DNA from: Pelomyxa schiedti
Taxonomy: Eukaryota > Evosea > Pelobiontida > Pelomyxidae
Direction: 5' to 3'
Assembly (NCBI GenBank): GCA_020536535.1
Contig: JAHLWZ010000795.1
Coordinates: 62,001-126,000 of the forward strand
DNA: 64,000 bases
The translations under genes were made by a program, and so were the position numbers. Shown in pieces: positions 44,550 through 59,095 of the stretch (position 1 is the first letter of the stretch; each line of letters begins with the position of its first letter). The notes below the pieces were generated by a model. It was not told the DNA's origin and made no database searches. It saw only the letters and a list, made by a program, of their open reading frames with translations.

Positions 44550-45849
44550 GCCGAGAAGAATACGCTCGTTTGAACACTTTTTTTTTTTTGTTTCTTCTGT
44601 GTCGCAGGTGGCCTGGCCCAGGAAAACCCGCTCCAGCCTGGGCATCTGGCTTCCTTGGTCAGAGATCCAGATAGCCCCAGGGAACAGCGCAATTGTGTTT
44701 CGGAGAAGACGTCAGTGGTGGTGGAATGCTGCAGGGAGGGGGGAGGGGTCAGGCTGGGAGCGCCGGGGGGGTGTGCGAATCACCGCCCCGAAACTACCCA
44801 CGACACAGGACGACTCGCGTTTGTGTGTTGTGGTTCTTTGTCATTCTTGTGGGTTTGAGCTCAACAGCTGCATCATCCATTTGTCTGAAAAGCAACCCAT
44901 TTTTATGCCTTTGTACTTGGGTGAGTCGAATTCTCAAGACCCGACAGTGTGGCCACGGAAAACCCACTCTTGACCTCACTTGAAACAAGTCAATACGAGG
45001 TCGAATTCCTTCTCTCCTACTGAAGATAGCTCCTATTTGGCGAACGCAATCGCTAACACTGTCATACAATGATAAAAACCCCAAGGTAATGAGGTTACAC
45101 TCACTTGTTTTTCCAACTTTGGCACAGGGGTTCGTGCCCACTTCTCCCGAGACCTCATTGGCTCCTGCAAGCGGTTACAGTTTCGCACACAAAATTTTGC
45201 TTCTACTGGTAAATGCACCCTACTGCCAAATAGACAGCCAAAGTAAAAAAAAAACAAAAAAAAGGCAACTCATCATAATATAGAGTGCAGAGAAACCAAG
45301 TGAAACAAAACATTTCAACACTGGAACAGCCGCACACAACAGCAGCACAAACAGTGGAGCTCTCCTCAGTACCATGTATTTTCTTCACTACCAAATACTT
45401 TGTAATCAACTCACAGAGTCTTCTCCACTCTCCCTCTAACATATGTACAGATTCACCTTTTTTGTAGAAACCATGCCCCACTGAGCACTGCCACATAGAC
45501 AATGACACGTATGATCGAAGTCTTTCGTTTAGATTGCGGTACCAAACCCTCACTCTTGTTTTACAACCCTCACTTTCTCTCTAAGGACTGCCTTGAACAA
45601 CTCTATGTAACACCATAGCGTGACGCACTTACTGGCTGTACAAGTCAGTCATGATCCCACCAATCAGACAAGTCCACTCCAAGAAGCTATCCACCAACAT
45701 AACATTTCTTGCAGTTACAACTACAACTCACACCAGTGGTACAGGCAGAACTTTGGGAAAAAGGGTTTGAAGTACCCCACCCCAAACATCCTCTGGGCCT
45801 AATTCAGAAGACTTAAACATTGTTTTGCATTCTTAATTGTTCCTTTCTT
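44550..45849. other. 1.3-kb gap with no supported gene
   Basis: A minus-strand frame at 45203..45553 (MRVWYRNLNERLRSYVSLSM...) has a hydrophobic end (FTLAVYLAVGCIY) but no splice partners or motif. It lies just beyond the sirtuin stop, so it may be 3' UTR or a minor gene. The part nearest 44550 is the RCC1 gene promoter. Confidence 0.35.
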
Positions 45850-47489
45850 TCATGAAGAGCTCTTGGCCTTAGCATCTACAAAGAACTGGTCAATGATGGG
45901 AGCATCCACACCATCGTTTTGCATCTTCTGCCTCACCACAGGTTCAGGTAATCCCACCTTGAGCATTGTGGAGTACTTGCCAAGGTTCTTTGCGCCGGCC
46001 GTTGCAACAGCATTTGCCTTGGCAGCAGCCGCGGCCGCTTCTTCCTCGGTCACATTCACGAATGGAATCTTCCCGCCGGGTACAATTCCGTGCCCTGTGG
46101 CTGCCATTTCGAGCCACCAGCTTCCAAACCAGAGTGAGAATGGCCGCCGTACTACATTGAATGTGGGGTTGATGGAGTGCGCAAAGTCGATGCGGTAGTG
46201 CCCCTGCTCATTCTTCTTGGCTATTTTGCCTATGTCACCACCGTACGGGCCCCCAGTGAGCTTGACGTGCTTTCCGATGTGGAGGTCCCAGACGATTTGT
46301 TTGGAGCGAGTGGAACAGGGTTCGCCTTGGGCATTGAATGGTACTCTTATCTGTTCCTCGCCTACAATGCAGTCTGCAGGAAGGTTCGGGGTGTAGAGCG
46401 GAGTGTCCATTGGGCTAACTTGTGAACCCAATCCCAACCTATCCACTAATGCTGTGAGTACATCATCAACTCGGCCGTAGATGCGTAGAGCTGCCCATTC
46501 GTCATAAGGAGTTTGTTGCAGGTTGATAATAACCAAGCCTTGGCACAGGACTGGGTGATGGTATCCCCTTTTGGCAATTGACTTTGGAACGCTATCAGCA
46601 GTGAACCCGGACATGGATGTGCCCAATGCTATACACATATCTGCTTTTTTCTTCCACTCGTTCATCCACGCACATAGGTCAGGGCGCAACTGCCCTTCAT
46701 AGGGTACAATGGGATTTGCTGGATCATGCAGCGAACCATGTATTTCATTGAGTGCATACTGTGGATATCCAGCCTTCTGAGGCAGACTGTCATGGTTCTA
46801 GAAATAAGTAAGACCGAAAGTTGAGGGAAAAAAGGTTATTTATTAATTATTTAATAAGAAGCAAACAATTTCAATACCAAAGGTTTTTCAAACACGGGGA
46901 AGGGAAAGAAAAGAAAAAAAAAAGTTCTAACCTGCTGAACCCAATGCTTTAGGATTCCAGCGCGGAACAAAGCGGCGAGGACCCTGTGTGCCTTCGTGGG
47001 CCTGGCCAGCTTCCAGTCCTTTACCTTGGGCCTCTCAGCGCCGCTCGCGTCGTGCGACATGGCGGACTCGGCGCGGGACTTTGTGGCGTAGTCGTCGATC
47101 CCCGCGGCGGTGCTGATGCCGGCGCCGGTGTACGCGACGAGGGCGGAGGACTTGCGCACCATGCGGACGAGCGCGTCGACCTTGGCGGCCATGACCTCGG
47201 GCTGGTCGGTGTACTCGTGGGCCTTGATGCCCGTGAAGGTGTGCCGCGCGTTCACGTCGTAGTGCATGACGACGCGGGGGGGCGCCCAGCCCGGGTCCCC
47301 GCGGTTGCCGTGCATCCTCTCCCACGTCTCGCCCGTCATCACCTCGCCCTCCTCCGCGGCGGCGCTGCTGCCGCTGGCGGTGGTGGTGCTGGTGGCGGCC
47401 GACGCGGCTACGGAGGCGGCCAGGGCCTCTGCCTCGGGGGTTCCTGGGGGCGGGGGCGGTGCGGGTGCTGTGCCGGTTGTCGTTGACAT
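45850..47489 (-). CDS. Sirtuin-family (Sir2-fold) protein without zinc module, with KOW-like and WASHC3-like C-terminal segments
   Basis: Exons 46932..47489 and 45850..46797 join in frame to 501 residues. Sirtuins remove acyl groups using NAD. The Rossmann start ALVAYTGAGISTAAGIDDY matches GAGxSxxxGIPDFR but lacks Pro and Arg. Then HWVQQNHDSLPQKAG (TQNIDGLHxxAG) and NEIHGSLHD (catalytic His retained), LRPDLCAWMNEW, MCIALGTSM and LVIINLQQTPYDEWAALRIYG. Between EIHG and LRPDL only about 15 residues remain and neither C-x2-C pair of the zinc ribbon is present. After the catalytic fold come a KOW-like KHVKLTGGPYGGDIGKI segment, then TMLKVGLPEPVVRQKMQNDG, which resembles the WASHC3/CCDC53 motif (YLKMVQVGVPVMAIRNKM). 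The N-terminus is Ala/Ser/Pro-rich and GC-rich. Confidence 0.8.
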
Positions 47490-47734
47490 TTTGCTGTAGG
47501 TTATTTTTTTTTTTTCTTGAAACAAACCGAATAACATCGATGTTGTCTTCGTTCGCTAGAGGAAAAGGTGCGGAAAGGCAAAAATGGAAGTTAACGGACC
47601 AAGGGGCGCTCGACTTACAGTCAATCTGATTCCGTAGCTTCACACAGTGTGACGACACTTGTGGGGGAAATTGTCAAGAAGAACAAGACTCCCCGCTGTC
47701 CCAACTTGGGTGTTCCCTTCGTGCGAAAGTAGCG

Positions 47735-49075
47735 ATGGTAGGTGCCGCGGGCAGCGACGCCTACTCCAGCCTCGTCGCCGTAAGCAGCAGCCCCCACGTC
47801 TACGATGCAAGCAGCGTCGGCAGCAGCGGCGTCTCTGGGAGCGAGGGCGAGGAGGGCAAGTACTACCTGGTGTACCCGGTGGTGGGCGTGGCGATGGCGT
47901 CGCTGCTGGGCTCCCTGTTTGTAATCGCGTGGATCATCACCTCGAGGAGGATGAAGACTTTCCACTGGAGACTCGTTTTTATGTCATCTTTGTGCCAGTC
48001 CCTAGGTTGGTTGGTTTTTTTTTTTTTTTTTTTTTTTTGGGCTATCTATATCCCTTTGTGAAGCGAAAGCAGCGATCACGAGCGAAAGCAAAATCACAAT
48101 AATGGTAGAATAAATGCAAAACATCCGGTTCAGTTGCATGTTCCCTTGAGTTAATTGTATTTATACAGTTTCTCTGACACTCGTTCTGGAGTACCCCTTC
48201 TTTGAGTTTACAGACGAGGAGTCGACGTGGTGTTCTCTGCAAGGTGTCCGGGGGTATTTTGCTCTTATCACTTCCCACCAACACACAATCCTCACAAAGG
48301 TTTCTTTCAGTCCGCGTTCCAGCTTGCTGGCGAGATGTGGATAATGGGTATCTCATTTAGATTGCATAGGTGACTTACCCTTCATCCTTTGTCTGCGAAT
48401 TAATTACAAAAACGCAGACTGGCGAGGAAAAAACAACCCCTTGGTCCCGCGTGTGAAATTATGTTCCACCTGTTAATATGGCCAGTGTGTGCTTTATTGG
48501 CCGCTATTCCATTTTATAGCTCCAGTGATCCTCTTGTATATGTGCCCCTTGCCTGTGGATATTGCTGGCTCACTCCGGACGCAGCGATAGCCAGAATTCT
48601 GATCTTTTATGTTCCGCAGTGGTTCGTCATCTTCACAACTATCGGCTTGTACATACACGTGACCTACATCCTCCGCGAGCCCATCAGACTTTACACTATG
48701 CGTACATTGCGGCTTACCAGGAGGTCAAGCTCCAGCAGGTTCCTGCTGGCCGAGGCGCCGGTTCTTACCACAACACCGCCCGAAAAGCGGCAGGCCCTGA
48801 AACGGGCCATCAGGGCAGTGAGACAGCTAGTCCTATATCCAATGTGCATGCTACTGACATGGGTTCCATGCACAGTGTGCAGGGTGATTCAGGCCGTGAA
48901 CGGCGGAGTGGAGGACAAGGTGACATCCACAGTCCTTGCGTGGATGAATGACACCACAGGCCTGTTTTTCTTCTTCGCGTGCCTGTTGACTGGAGAAGTA
49001 TTCCAGGACTTGAAAAAACTATGCCGCAGAATGTGCTGCTGCCGGCGGGATTCAGATCAACTTACAGCCAATTAA
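47735..49075 (+). CDS. Seven-transmembrane receptor, class E / cAMP-receptor-like
   Basis: Exons 47735..48005, 48169..48245, 48311..48369 and 48418..49075 join in frame to 354 residues. A Ser/Gly-rich extracellular N-terminus leads to helix 1 (LVYPVVGVAMASLLGSLFVIAWI), helix 2 (LVFMSSLCQSLVSLTLVLEYPFF), a Cys before helix 3 (TWCSLQGSAFQLAGEMWIMGIS), helix 4 (MFHLLIWPVCALLAAIPF), a Cys/Trp loop (CGYCWLTPD), helix 5 (ILIFYVPQWFVIFTTIGLYI), a basic third loop with RRSSSSRF, helix 6 (LVLYPMCMLLTWVPCTVCRV) and helix 7 (TTGLFFFFACLLTGEVF). The CxW loop and helix-5 pattern are shared by Dictyostelium cAMP receptors and crl proteins, and by fungal Git3-like receptors. The CCCRR tail may be palmitoylated. 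Confidence 0.82.
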
Positions 49076-49316
49076 TTGAACAACCACCCGAGCAATTCCA
49101 ATCCCAATTCAATTGGAACCACTCTCAGCACAAGAATTAGGCGACAAGCTATTCTTCATTGACATGTCAATAATCACCTCACACCCTCCTACAAAAACGC
49201 AGCCTTTCAATCAGACCAATCAATCACCAGATCTGTCAAGATCTGATGGGAATTTTTCGAAGTCAAACGAAACGCTAAAAAAAAGGAAAAACAAGAAAAA
49301 GAAAACTCTTCAAACG

Positions 49317-51917
<2,601 letters not shown>

Positions 51918-52163
51918 GAAACTACCTCACAAAGCCTTCCTTCTGACCTCCCTTTCTCCACCATTCACACCATACAAAAGGAATTTTCTTTCGCAACCCA
52001 GAACCCGTTTTTTGAATTGTTATTCTCCAAACCAATTTATTTCTTACGATCAAACACCGGGATCCACAAGAAAACAAAGCCACAACAGCGACTGTTGTTA
52101 CTGCCGACACAACACGCGAACAGTACACCCGTATATCAACAACAAAAAGAACCTACACCAAGA

Positions 52164-52815
52164 ATGTCGTACATGTTACCGCATCTTCATAATGGATGGC
52201 AAGTTGACCGCGCCATCCTGGAGGAAGAGGAACGCGTTGTTGTCATTCGATTTGGACACGATTGGGACCCTGAGTGCATGAAGTATGTTCCTTTTGTTAC
52301 TCTTTGTGGTCTTTCCTCGCCAAAACAATGCTGGGCCAAACCAACTAACCCTCGCTTTGTGCTAAATGTATTTACGACAATGATATATATTGTGTGACTA
52401 AGATAAATATCTAGGATGGATGAAATACTGTATGGTGTGGCAATGAAAGTAAAAAACATGGCTGTCATTTATCTGGTTGATATAACTGAAGTACCAGACT
52501 TCAACAAGATGTACGAATTATATGATCCAGTCACAACCATGTTCTTCTAGTATGTGCACAATAATTTTTCTTCGTTGTCTTACTTCTGTTTAGTAGAAAC
52601 AAACACATAATGATTGACTTGGGTACCGGAAACAATAACAAAAGTATGTTATCTTATTCCCTTATTTCGTTTTTTAATTGTGCACCACAGTTAACTGGGC
52701 AATGAACAACAAGCAAGAACTCATAGACATCGTAGAGACCATATACAGAGGAGCAAGAAAAGGACACGGTCTTGTCATTTCACCCAAGGACTACTCCACA
52801 AAATACAAGTACTGA
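52164..52815 (+). CDS. DIM1 / U5 snRNP 15-kDa thioredoxin-like protein
   Basis: Exons 52164..52282, 52415..52549, 52594..52643 and 52691..52815 give 142 residues, the length of the human and yeast proteins. MSYMLPHLHNGWQVDRAI, VVVIRFGHDWDPECMKMDE, AVIYLVDITEVPDFNKMYEL, FYRNKHIMIDLGTGNNNKI and GLVISPKDYSTKYKY all align with the family end to end. DIM1 is a thioredoxin-fold component of the U4/U6.U5 tri-snRNP, needed for splicing. Fold cysteines CxxC are absent, as in all DIM1. High conservation makes this the most secure annotation in the window. The leader has CAACAACAAAAAG before the ATG. Confidence 0.97.
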
Positions 52816-52976
52816 GTTACACAAGCCACCCAAGTCAGTGTTATGTGTTGACAATCCCAACCCATAAACAGCATAAATATCAAAAAAAAGTGTTTTTTAG
52901 TTACATATTCTATACATTCTGTATTTCTTTTTCTTTTCTTGGGGTTGTTGTCTTAGCAACTGTGGGGTTTGGTTGT

Positions 52977-55521
52977 TTAGCTTACAGAGTGTTCTGGGGA
53001 TGTGGTTGCCTCTGTGGCTGGAGGAGAGGGTGAATTGGTGCCAATTTCCGGACTTGTGGTGTTGGTTGGTTCTGTGTGTTGGATAATGAGGTCTGTTGCT
53101 GCTTCCGCCATGAGCCTCAGGGCTCGTGAAGGGTCGGTGGGTTTTGTGGTTGTTGGTGGGAGGGTTGATGGTGGTGGGGGTGGTGTTGGTGTTTGTTGGT
53201 CCACTACTACATAGGTGGTGTCTGTTATTTGAGGTGAGGGTGTTTGGGTAGGGCTCGTCATGTATGTTTGTGGGGAGGTTGTGTAAGGTTGGATTACTGC
53301 GTTGCGGGAGTTGGACGATTTGCCCGTCCTGCGGCGCTTCGACTTCGGTGATATGGTGTCCCCGGAGGATTTCTTCCCAGGTGTATACAAAGAACCTTCT
53401 GTGTGAGAGCTTCTGTACTTTTTGGCCCACTGAAGACCACAGGCATTGCACAATCTGTCAATCTCAATAAGGTAGGAAGTATTTCGATAATAGGACACAC
53501 GTTGCCGGTCCTTCAGGACCTTTCCGCCACTCGGGTGTGTTCTTTCTCCCACAGAAATGGCAATACAACTGGGATTTATCCACTCCAGATAACCTGCGTC
53601 TCGTGCTTGACTACTTGTGGTTAGAAGTAAGAACTTTACTGTGCGGATGAGGCACCTTAGTAGGTTGAACAGGTTCTTGCACTGGTTCCTCTTGTGGCGT
53701 TATAAGGGGTGACGATATGGGATTAAAAGATGGGATTGGAGGAGGTGGTGGAGGAGTTTGTTGGAGTTGAAGGAGCAACTTTCTGCAAATTTGGTTGTCT
53801 CCAACAGATTCCCCTTTTGCCTTCCCCCCTTTGCGTGTTGACTTCTTTGTAACCTCTTTTGGAGGCTCTTCTGAAACTTGAGGTTCTGTTTGGCATGGAT
53901 TGTACATATTCGGGTCTTGCTTGGTGGGGTTGGCTTGGCGTTCATCTCTAACTGGCTCGAGAGTTTGAGCTTGTTGTTCAGTTCCGTAGTCATTTTGAAC
54001 CTGAGTGGCTTCGGGCTGTTTCTGAAGCAGAGGAATCGTAAAAGTATCTTGTGGGTCTGGTCTTTCTGGTTGCTGTTGTTGCTGTTGCTGTTGTAGGAGA
54101 AGTTGCTCTAGAAGTTGCAGTTGCTGGGTTGCAATAAGCTGTCGTAGTTGGTTCTCAACAAAGATTTTTTGTTGTTGTTGCTCTCTTTGTTCTACCTCTA
54201 GCATTTCCATCATTTTCTGTGGGTCCTGCGGGTACTGAAGGGGTTGCTGTTCTGGAGTGGGTTGCCATTGAATAAGTGCCTGTAGGAAGGTGGTGTCCAG
54301 TGATTTTTGCGCCTGGTCAGTAGAATCGTGAACAGACGAGGGAATTGGGGTAGGGAGTGGAGGAGGACAATCCAGTGTTGATGTGTTGGGTGAAATAACT
54401 AGATTTGCGGAAGGTGGTAAACAAGGTGAAAGTGAAGGGTTAGGAATGGGTGGTGGGTGTTCAAGTGGGATCAGTTGTTGTGGCAGCGACGGCGGGCACA
54501 AGACCCTACCAGCGCTACCTGCACTAGATAACGCGTCCTGCCCAAAAGCCGCAGAGGACAGGTACATCTCCTCGCGCTTTTGGGGGAGAACACCGGAGCC
54601 GCTGATGCAATCCGTTGTCGCGTCGGTCGCCACGAGTGCTGTCGGTTCGCTTTCGGTGGTCGGTTGCCCACTCGGTTCTTCCTCAGCACACTCGATCGAG
54701 TCTGGTGCCCCGGCCGACGTCGGTTCCTGTCCGACTTTTTTTCCTTGCGTCGGGTTCGGGTCGTTGCTTGTTGGGGTTGTGATGTCGCTGTTGTCGCCTT
54801 TTGTCGCAGTTCCGGCACGGCAGAGTGTCGCCTCACGTGTCGCTGACCGCACCACGTCCCCCTCTAATTTGGCTTTTTTTGGATCCTCCGGCAGAAACTG
54901 TAGATCAGAAGGTGGCCTTTCCGAATTCGGCTGATTCGAAATCGGGCTGGCAGCAGTTGCCGGGCAATGTGTGTCGGGAAACCCCAAAAAGCAACCGAAA
55001 TTTGCCGAAGCGGCGTTGTCGTCGGCTTCGCGGCCGACTTCGTCGGTTGCCATGAGCTCCTCTGGGATTTGTGCCTCCTCGCGTTGTCGTCGGCTTCGCG
55101 CGCCGCGCGTCGTCGCTGTCTTGGTGGGGGATGACCGCGGCGTTATGGGCGACCGAGAGCGAGGCGTGTGCAGCGGCGACGTGTTGCACGAATGGCCGTT
55201 AGTGCTCGTGATCGCGATGCAATCTCGCGGCTGGGAGTGGGCGGGAGCAGCTTTCTTGGGCGCTGCTACGGCGGCAGTGTGTTGTTGTTGTTGGCCGTGG
55301 TAGTGCCGGCTGCTGGATTTGCTGTCCTGGTGTCCTTGGTGTTGCTGCTGGGATTTACAGTTATGGCAAAGTCGCTGGGCGGCGTCGCGGCGCTCGCGGG
55401 CGCGGCGTGACACGAGGGTAAGTGCAGCGGCTTTGACAACCCACTCGGCGACGTAGGCTCGCCGTTGTCGTTTGACGGCAGGGTCTCTGCCGCGAGGCTG
55501 GAGTGAATTATGGGACTCCAT
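52977..55521 (-). CDS. GATA-type zinc finger transcription factor with long Pro/Gln/Ser-rich N-terminus
   Basis: One long exon (about 53654..55521, starting MESHNSLQPRGRD) encodes a low-complexity N-terminus: basic Arg-rich start, Ser/Thr/Pro linkers, then a Gln-rich coiled region with a CAG-type run at about 54070-54095 and PPPPPP. It splices to a GATA finger in two exons: YCHFCGRKNTPEWRKGPEG, then a 44-base intron inside the finger, then LCNACGLQWAKKYR. The spacing C-x2-C-x18-C-x2-C is that of the type IVb plant/amoebal/fungal GATA class. The C-terminus is basic (SPKSKRRRTGKS) then Ser/Thr/Pro. I join the two parts by a GTAAAG donor near 53650 and an acceptor near 53596; if that intron is wrong these are two genes. 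DNA binding at GATA sites is expected. Confidence 0.75.
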
Positions 55522-55853
55522 GGTGGGTTCACGTCCTTTGTAGTGACTACCACAAGCAGTTCGTCCTTTTGTTTTTTTTTTATTCTTTCGTTCTTGTCGA
55601 TCTTGATAGAATTGGCAATAAGCAACTTTTAGAGATGTTTGGCGATGAGAGATGCCGATCCAGTCTGTGAGGTAGTTCTCTTGATGTGATTTTCTGGCCC
55701 AGATTTCGAGGGCACTCAGGTAAAAGCACAGGCTGCCGGTGCATCACAAGTGCAAACCCCTTTCACAAGAAACAGTGTTCTCGCAGTGACTCCCGGCAGG
55801 AAACGTGTTCCCTGAACGCCGTGAAAAAAACAACAAACAAAAACAAACCCGTG
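55522..55853. other. Divergent promoter
   Basis: Between the GATA-factor start (minus) and the lipase start (plus). The lipase-proximal 35 bases are an A/C-rich leader (AAAAAAACAACAAACAAAAAC). An open frame on the plus strand upstream of 55854 continues in frame into the lipase exon but is unlikely to be translated because it precedes the signal peptide. Confidence 0.4.
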
Positions 55854-58800
55854 ATGGTTTCGGTTTCGAATGCGCACACAGCCGTAATCGTCGTCGCCGC
55901 CGCCGCCGTCGTCTCGCTGCTCGCCCCCGCCTGCCTCTGCCAGTCTCCCCCTGCGGCGTCGTACGCGCGCGTCTACTACGTCCCGGGGGCGTCGCCTCCG
56001 TGGGACCCCTCGTGGGCCCCGGCCGTGGCCAGCGTCGACGTCGCCGCGGCGGGCTCGCCGTCGTCGCCGCCGTCGGTGTCGCCCCCCGAGGCCCGCTGCC
56101 TCCTCGGCCCCGGCGGCGACGGCGAGGACGTCGCGGCCTACATCTCGCAGGGCGCGTTCGCGGCCGACCTGGTCGAGGACCTCGAGGAGGACGGGGGCAG
56201 CACCCTGTGGTACTACTTCGTCGCCGGGAAGACCCTGTACGCCGTGAATCTGACGTCGTGCGACGTGGAGGTCGTCTCGGCGCTAGCCACCCCCATCGAC
56301 ATTGTGGGACTCACGTGGTCGGAATCCGACGGCGTCTTCTTCGCCATCGGGCACACCTTCGAGTGCGGAGAAGAACGAACAGTTCTGCACAGAATGACCA
56401 GAGATGGATTTCTGGAGCAAGTAGGAATGTTGCACTCTCCGGGATGGGAACGTGTGCAGTACTCGGTGGACAGTTTGGCGTTCTCTGACATGACTGGAGA
56501 ATTGTATGCCTACTCTGGAAGCCCTTGTGCCATGCATTCCATTGACCCGTGTGATGCAACTGTTGTGGCGTCTGCTGTGTGCCCGGGATCCGGTTATATT
56601 ACCTCCAGGTATCCTCCTAAATTTGGGTTTTGCTTTTCTGTCGTTTTTTTTTTTTTTCTTTGTTTTTTTTTGTTTTATTATCATTACTTGCTTAGTGATT
56701 TATTTCTTTTTTGGCCCGCTGTCATTGTGTGTATTAATATTGGTTGGGTACTACCAATGGAGTGATGTTTCCCTTGACTTCGACGATGAGACTGGGGAGC
56801 TCTATATGGCACCAGCCAGTATTGTTGGCATTTGGATTATGAATCACACTGCATGCATCCCGATTTCTGAAATTACACCACCAGATGTCAGTGTATATGG
56901 AATTGGTGTGCTGCATATGTACGCCCATTTGCAGAGTCCCAGTAGCAGTGAGAGTTCTTCATATTTCACTGAGCTTGACGATTTCTCTGATGAGATAGGT
57001 GCTAATTTCGCAATTTTCACTTGTGCTTCTTATGCAGGATTTACCTACCCAATTGAAAATTGGTTGTGTTCAGTCTGCCCTCCTGAGTGGGAGTCTCAGA
57101 TTGATCTCATAGGAACGTTTAGAGATCCATGGCACTACTCTTTTGGGTATGTGATGCATGTGAATGGCATGGGCCTTCTAGTAGTAATAAGGGGGATTGC
57201 AGGGTCCACCCTGCAGTGGATGCTGGATGGTGACTTGAGACAAGACCTGTATCCACTACAACCAACAAGTGGGAAGCTTGCTCTAGTACACTCCGGATTT
57301 CTACAAATTACTGAAGCTGTTAAGTTGGCTGTAGAAAAACTTATCCGCGAGGGCTTGAGCATGTTCGAGTATTCCGACGTTGTATTTGCTGGTCACAGTA
57401 TGGGAGGGTCTGTGGCGGCATTGTTAGCACCAATAGTTTGGGCTGACCTTTCATATGACTATGACTTGCCTCGTGGGTTTCTCAAGGTGATCACTCTGGG
57501 ACAACCGCGTGTTGGGAATGCAGGGTTTAATGACGTCCTTTTATCTGCCACTGACTTTCACCATCGAGTTATTCACCATTGCGATCCTGTTCCACAAGTT
57601 CCGAGTGACGGCTACACACACTTTGCCACTGAACACTGGATTTCCGTTTGTGGAGGCAATACTTCCATTTCATGTGACAGTTCTGGTGAAGATCCTTCTT
57701 GCAGTAGGAGCTGTAGTACTGAGGAGTACACCAGTCACGCTTTGGACCACAACTTGTATTACAATGTTGCGTACCTCTCGACTACATGGTCATATGACAC
57801 GGTCGATCCTTGTGAAGGAGAATGTTGGTCAAGTTCTGAAAGTTGCCAGTTTGATGCGAACAACGTACCAAAATGCATGTGTACGATCCCTGGACTCGTC
57901 ACTGCAGAAGTTGGGGGGTGCCAGTTGCCGGATCCAATCAGTGTGGTACCCACACTCAATTCCGTTGTTTTGGAGATTAGAAAAACTGACACTGTTTCTG
58001 ACTTGCTTGCTTTGTTCAAATTTGAACTTTCTGGAAAGTTCAATGTGGCCATAGAGACCATCATCAACTGGCACACTTCATCACCAAATACTAAAAGAGA
58101 GGACTGTACTACAGTGAGCACGAACGACACAGCAGCGGAGAGTTGTCTGCTCTCTGTACAATTCGCATACTCTAATACTAGCAACAGCTCGTTTGCCTGG
58201 TTTTTCACAGATATACTTCATAATCACGCCACTCTTGAAACCTTTTCTATTATGCGTGCTTCAATTGCTGTAGTTGATGACAATGACACGCTCACATCCG
58301 TGTCAGTTGAGCAAACTGATGTAGTGACAGGTAACTCCGAGCTACTCCCTTCCCACTATTTATTCCTTACGATGAAAAAAGATCCCAGCTGTTCTGAGAG
58401 CTGTCTTCAGTCCTGGATAGGCGATGGGATGTGTGATATTGGTTGTCTTGTAGCAAGCTGTCAATATGACCAAGGGGACTGTCCTGATGTTCCCAGCAGC
58501 TCCGCAAGTGAATCCAGGTCAGTCTCTAAATCAAGCTCTGCAAGTTCCAGTCAACAACAAAGTGTAGCATCAACGGCAAGTACAGAGTTGGACTCTGAAG
58601 GCAGCAGTTCCCATTCCAGTTCAAGTACAAGACATTCTATCCCCCATTCAGATGAACAATCATCGCTTGTGAGTAATCCTCTGGAATCCTATCCACTTGG
58701 GCAGTCATCTCAATACCTTGAGACCCCTTCCAGTGAGGACGTTATAACTGTCTCCCTCTGGATACTAGTTGCCGTTGCCGGAGGTGCAGGTGTTCTATGT

Positions 58801-58962
58801 ATTCTGGCTTTTCTGGCAGGCCTCAGTGTGGCTTGTTGTGCCGTGAAGAAGAAGAATGAGCCTACTATTGAGGAGAGCTTTTCCTCTGCTTTCTCTGATG
58901 ACGGCTCACGCAGAAGAGCAGGATTGGGACCAAGAGACATTCCTCTTGATAATTTGAACTGA
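55854..58962 (+). CDS. Membrane-anchored class-3 lipase with Lin-12/Notch repeat
   Basis: Exons 55854..56608 and 56763..58962 join in frame to 984 residues. A signal peptide (VIVVAAAAVVSLLAPACLC) leads to a beta-rich ectodomain, YCWSVCPP-type cysteines and a class-3 lipase core: GLLVVIRGIAGS, VHSGFLQIT, then the nucleophile elbow FAGHSMGGSVAAL (Ser), HHCDPVPQVPS (Asp) and LDHNLYYN (His), so the triad is complete. After it come Cys-rich EGF-like segments (DPCEGECWSSSESCQ), then a Notch-type LNR (CSESCLQSWIGDGMCDIGC...CQYDQGDC), a Ser-rich stalk, one helix (VSLWILVAVAGGAGVLCILA) and an acidic/Ser cytoplasmic tail. Probably a surface or lysosomal triacylglycerol/phospholipid lipase. Exon 1 is GC-rich, like the helical-repeat and sirtuin first exons. 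Confidence 0.85.
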
Positions 58963-59095
58963 GCGCAAATTCCCTCCCACACAACATTATTCACTTTGTA
59001 AAACCCATATTTATTTTGCATAATAGAGTTTTGTTACACAATGGTTTTTTTTTTTTGTTGTTGTTGTTGTGGGTTCACTGGTGATTCAATGTAGT

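Noticed and set aside
45203-45553. 116-codon minus frame with hydrophobic end
   Set aside because: No partner exons and no recognisable domain; it may be 3' UTR of the sirtuin gene. Recorded only in the gap description.
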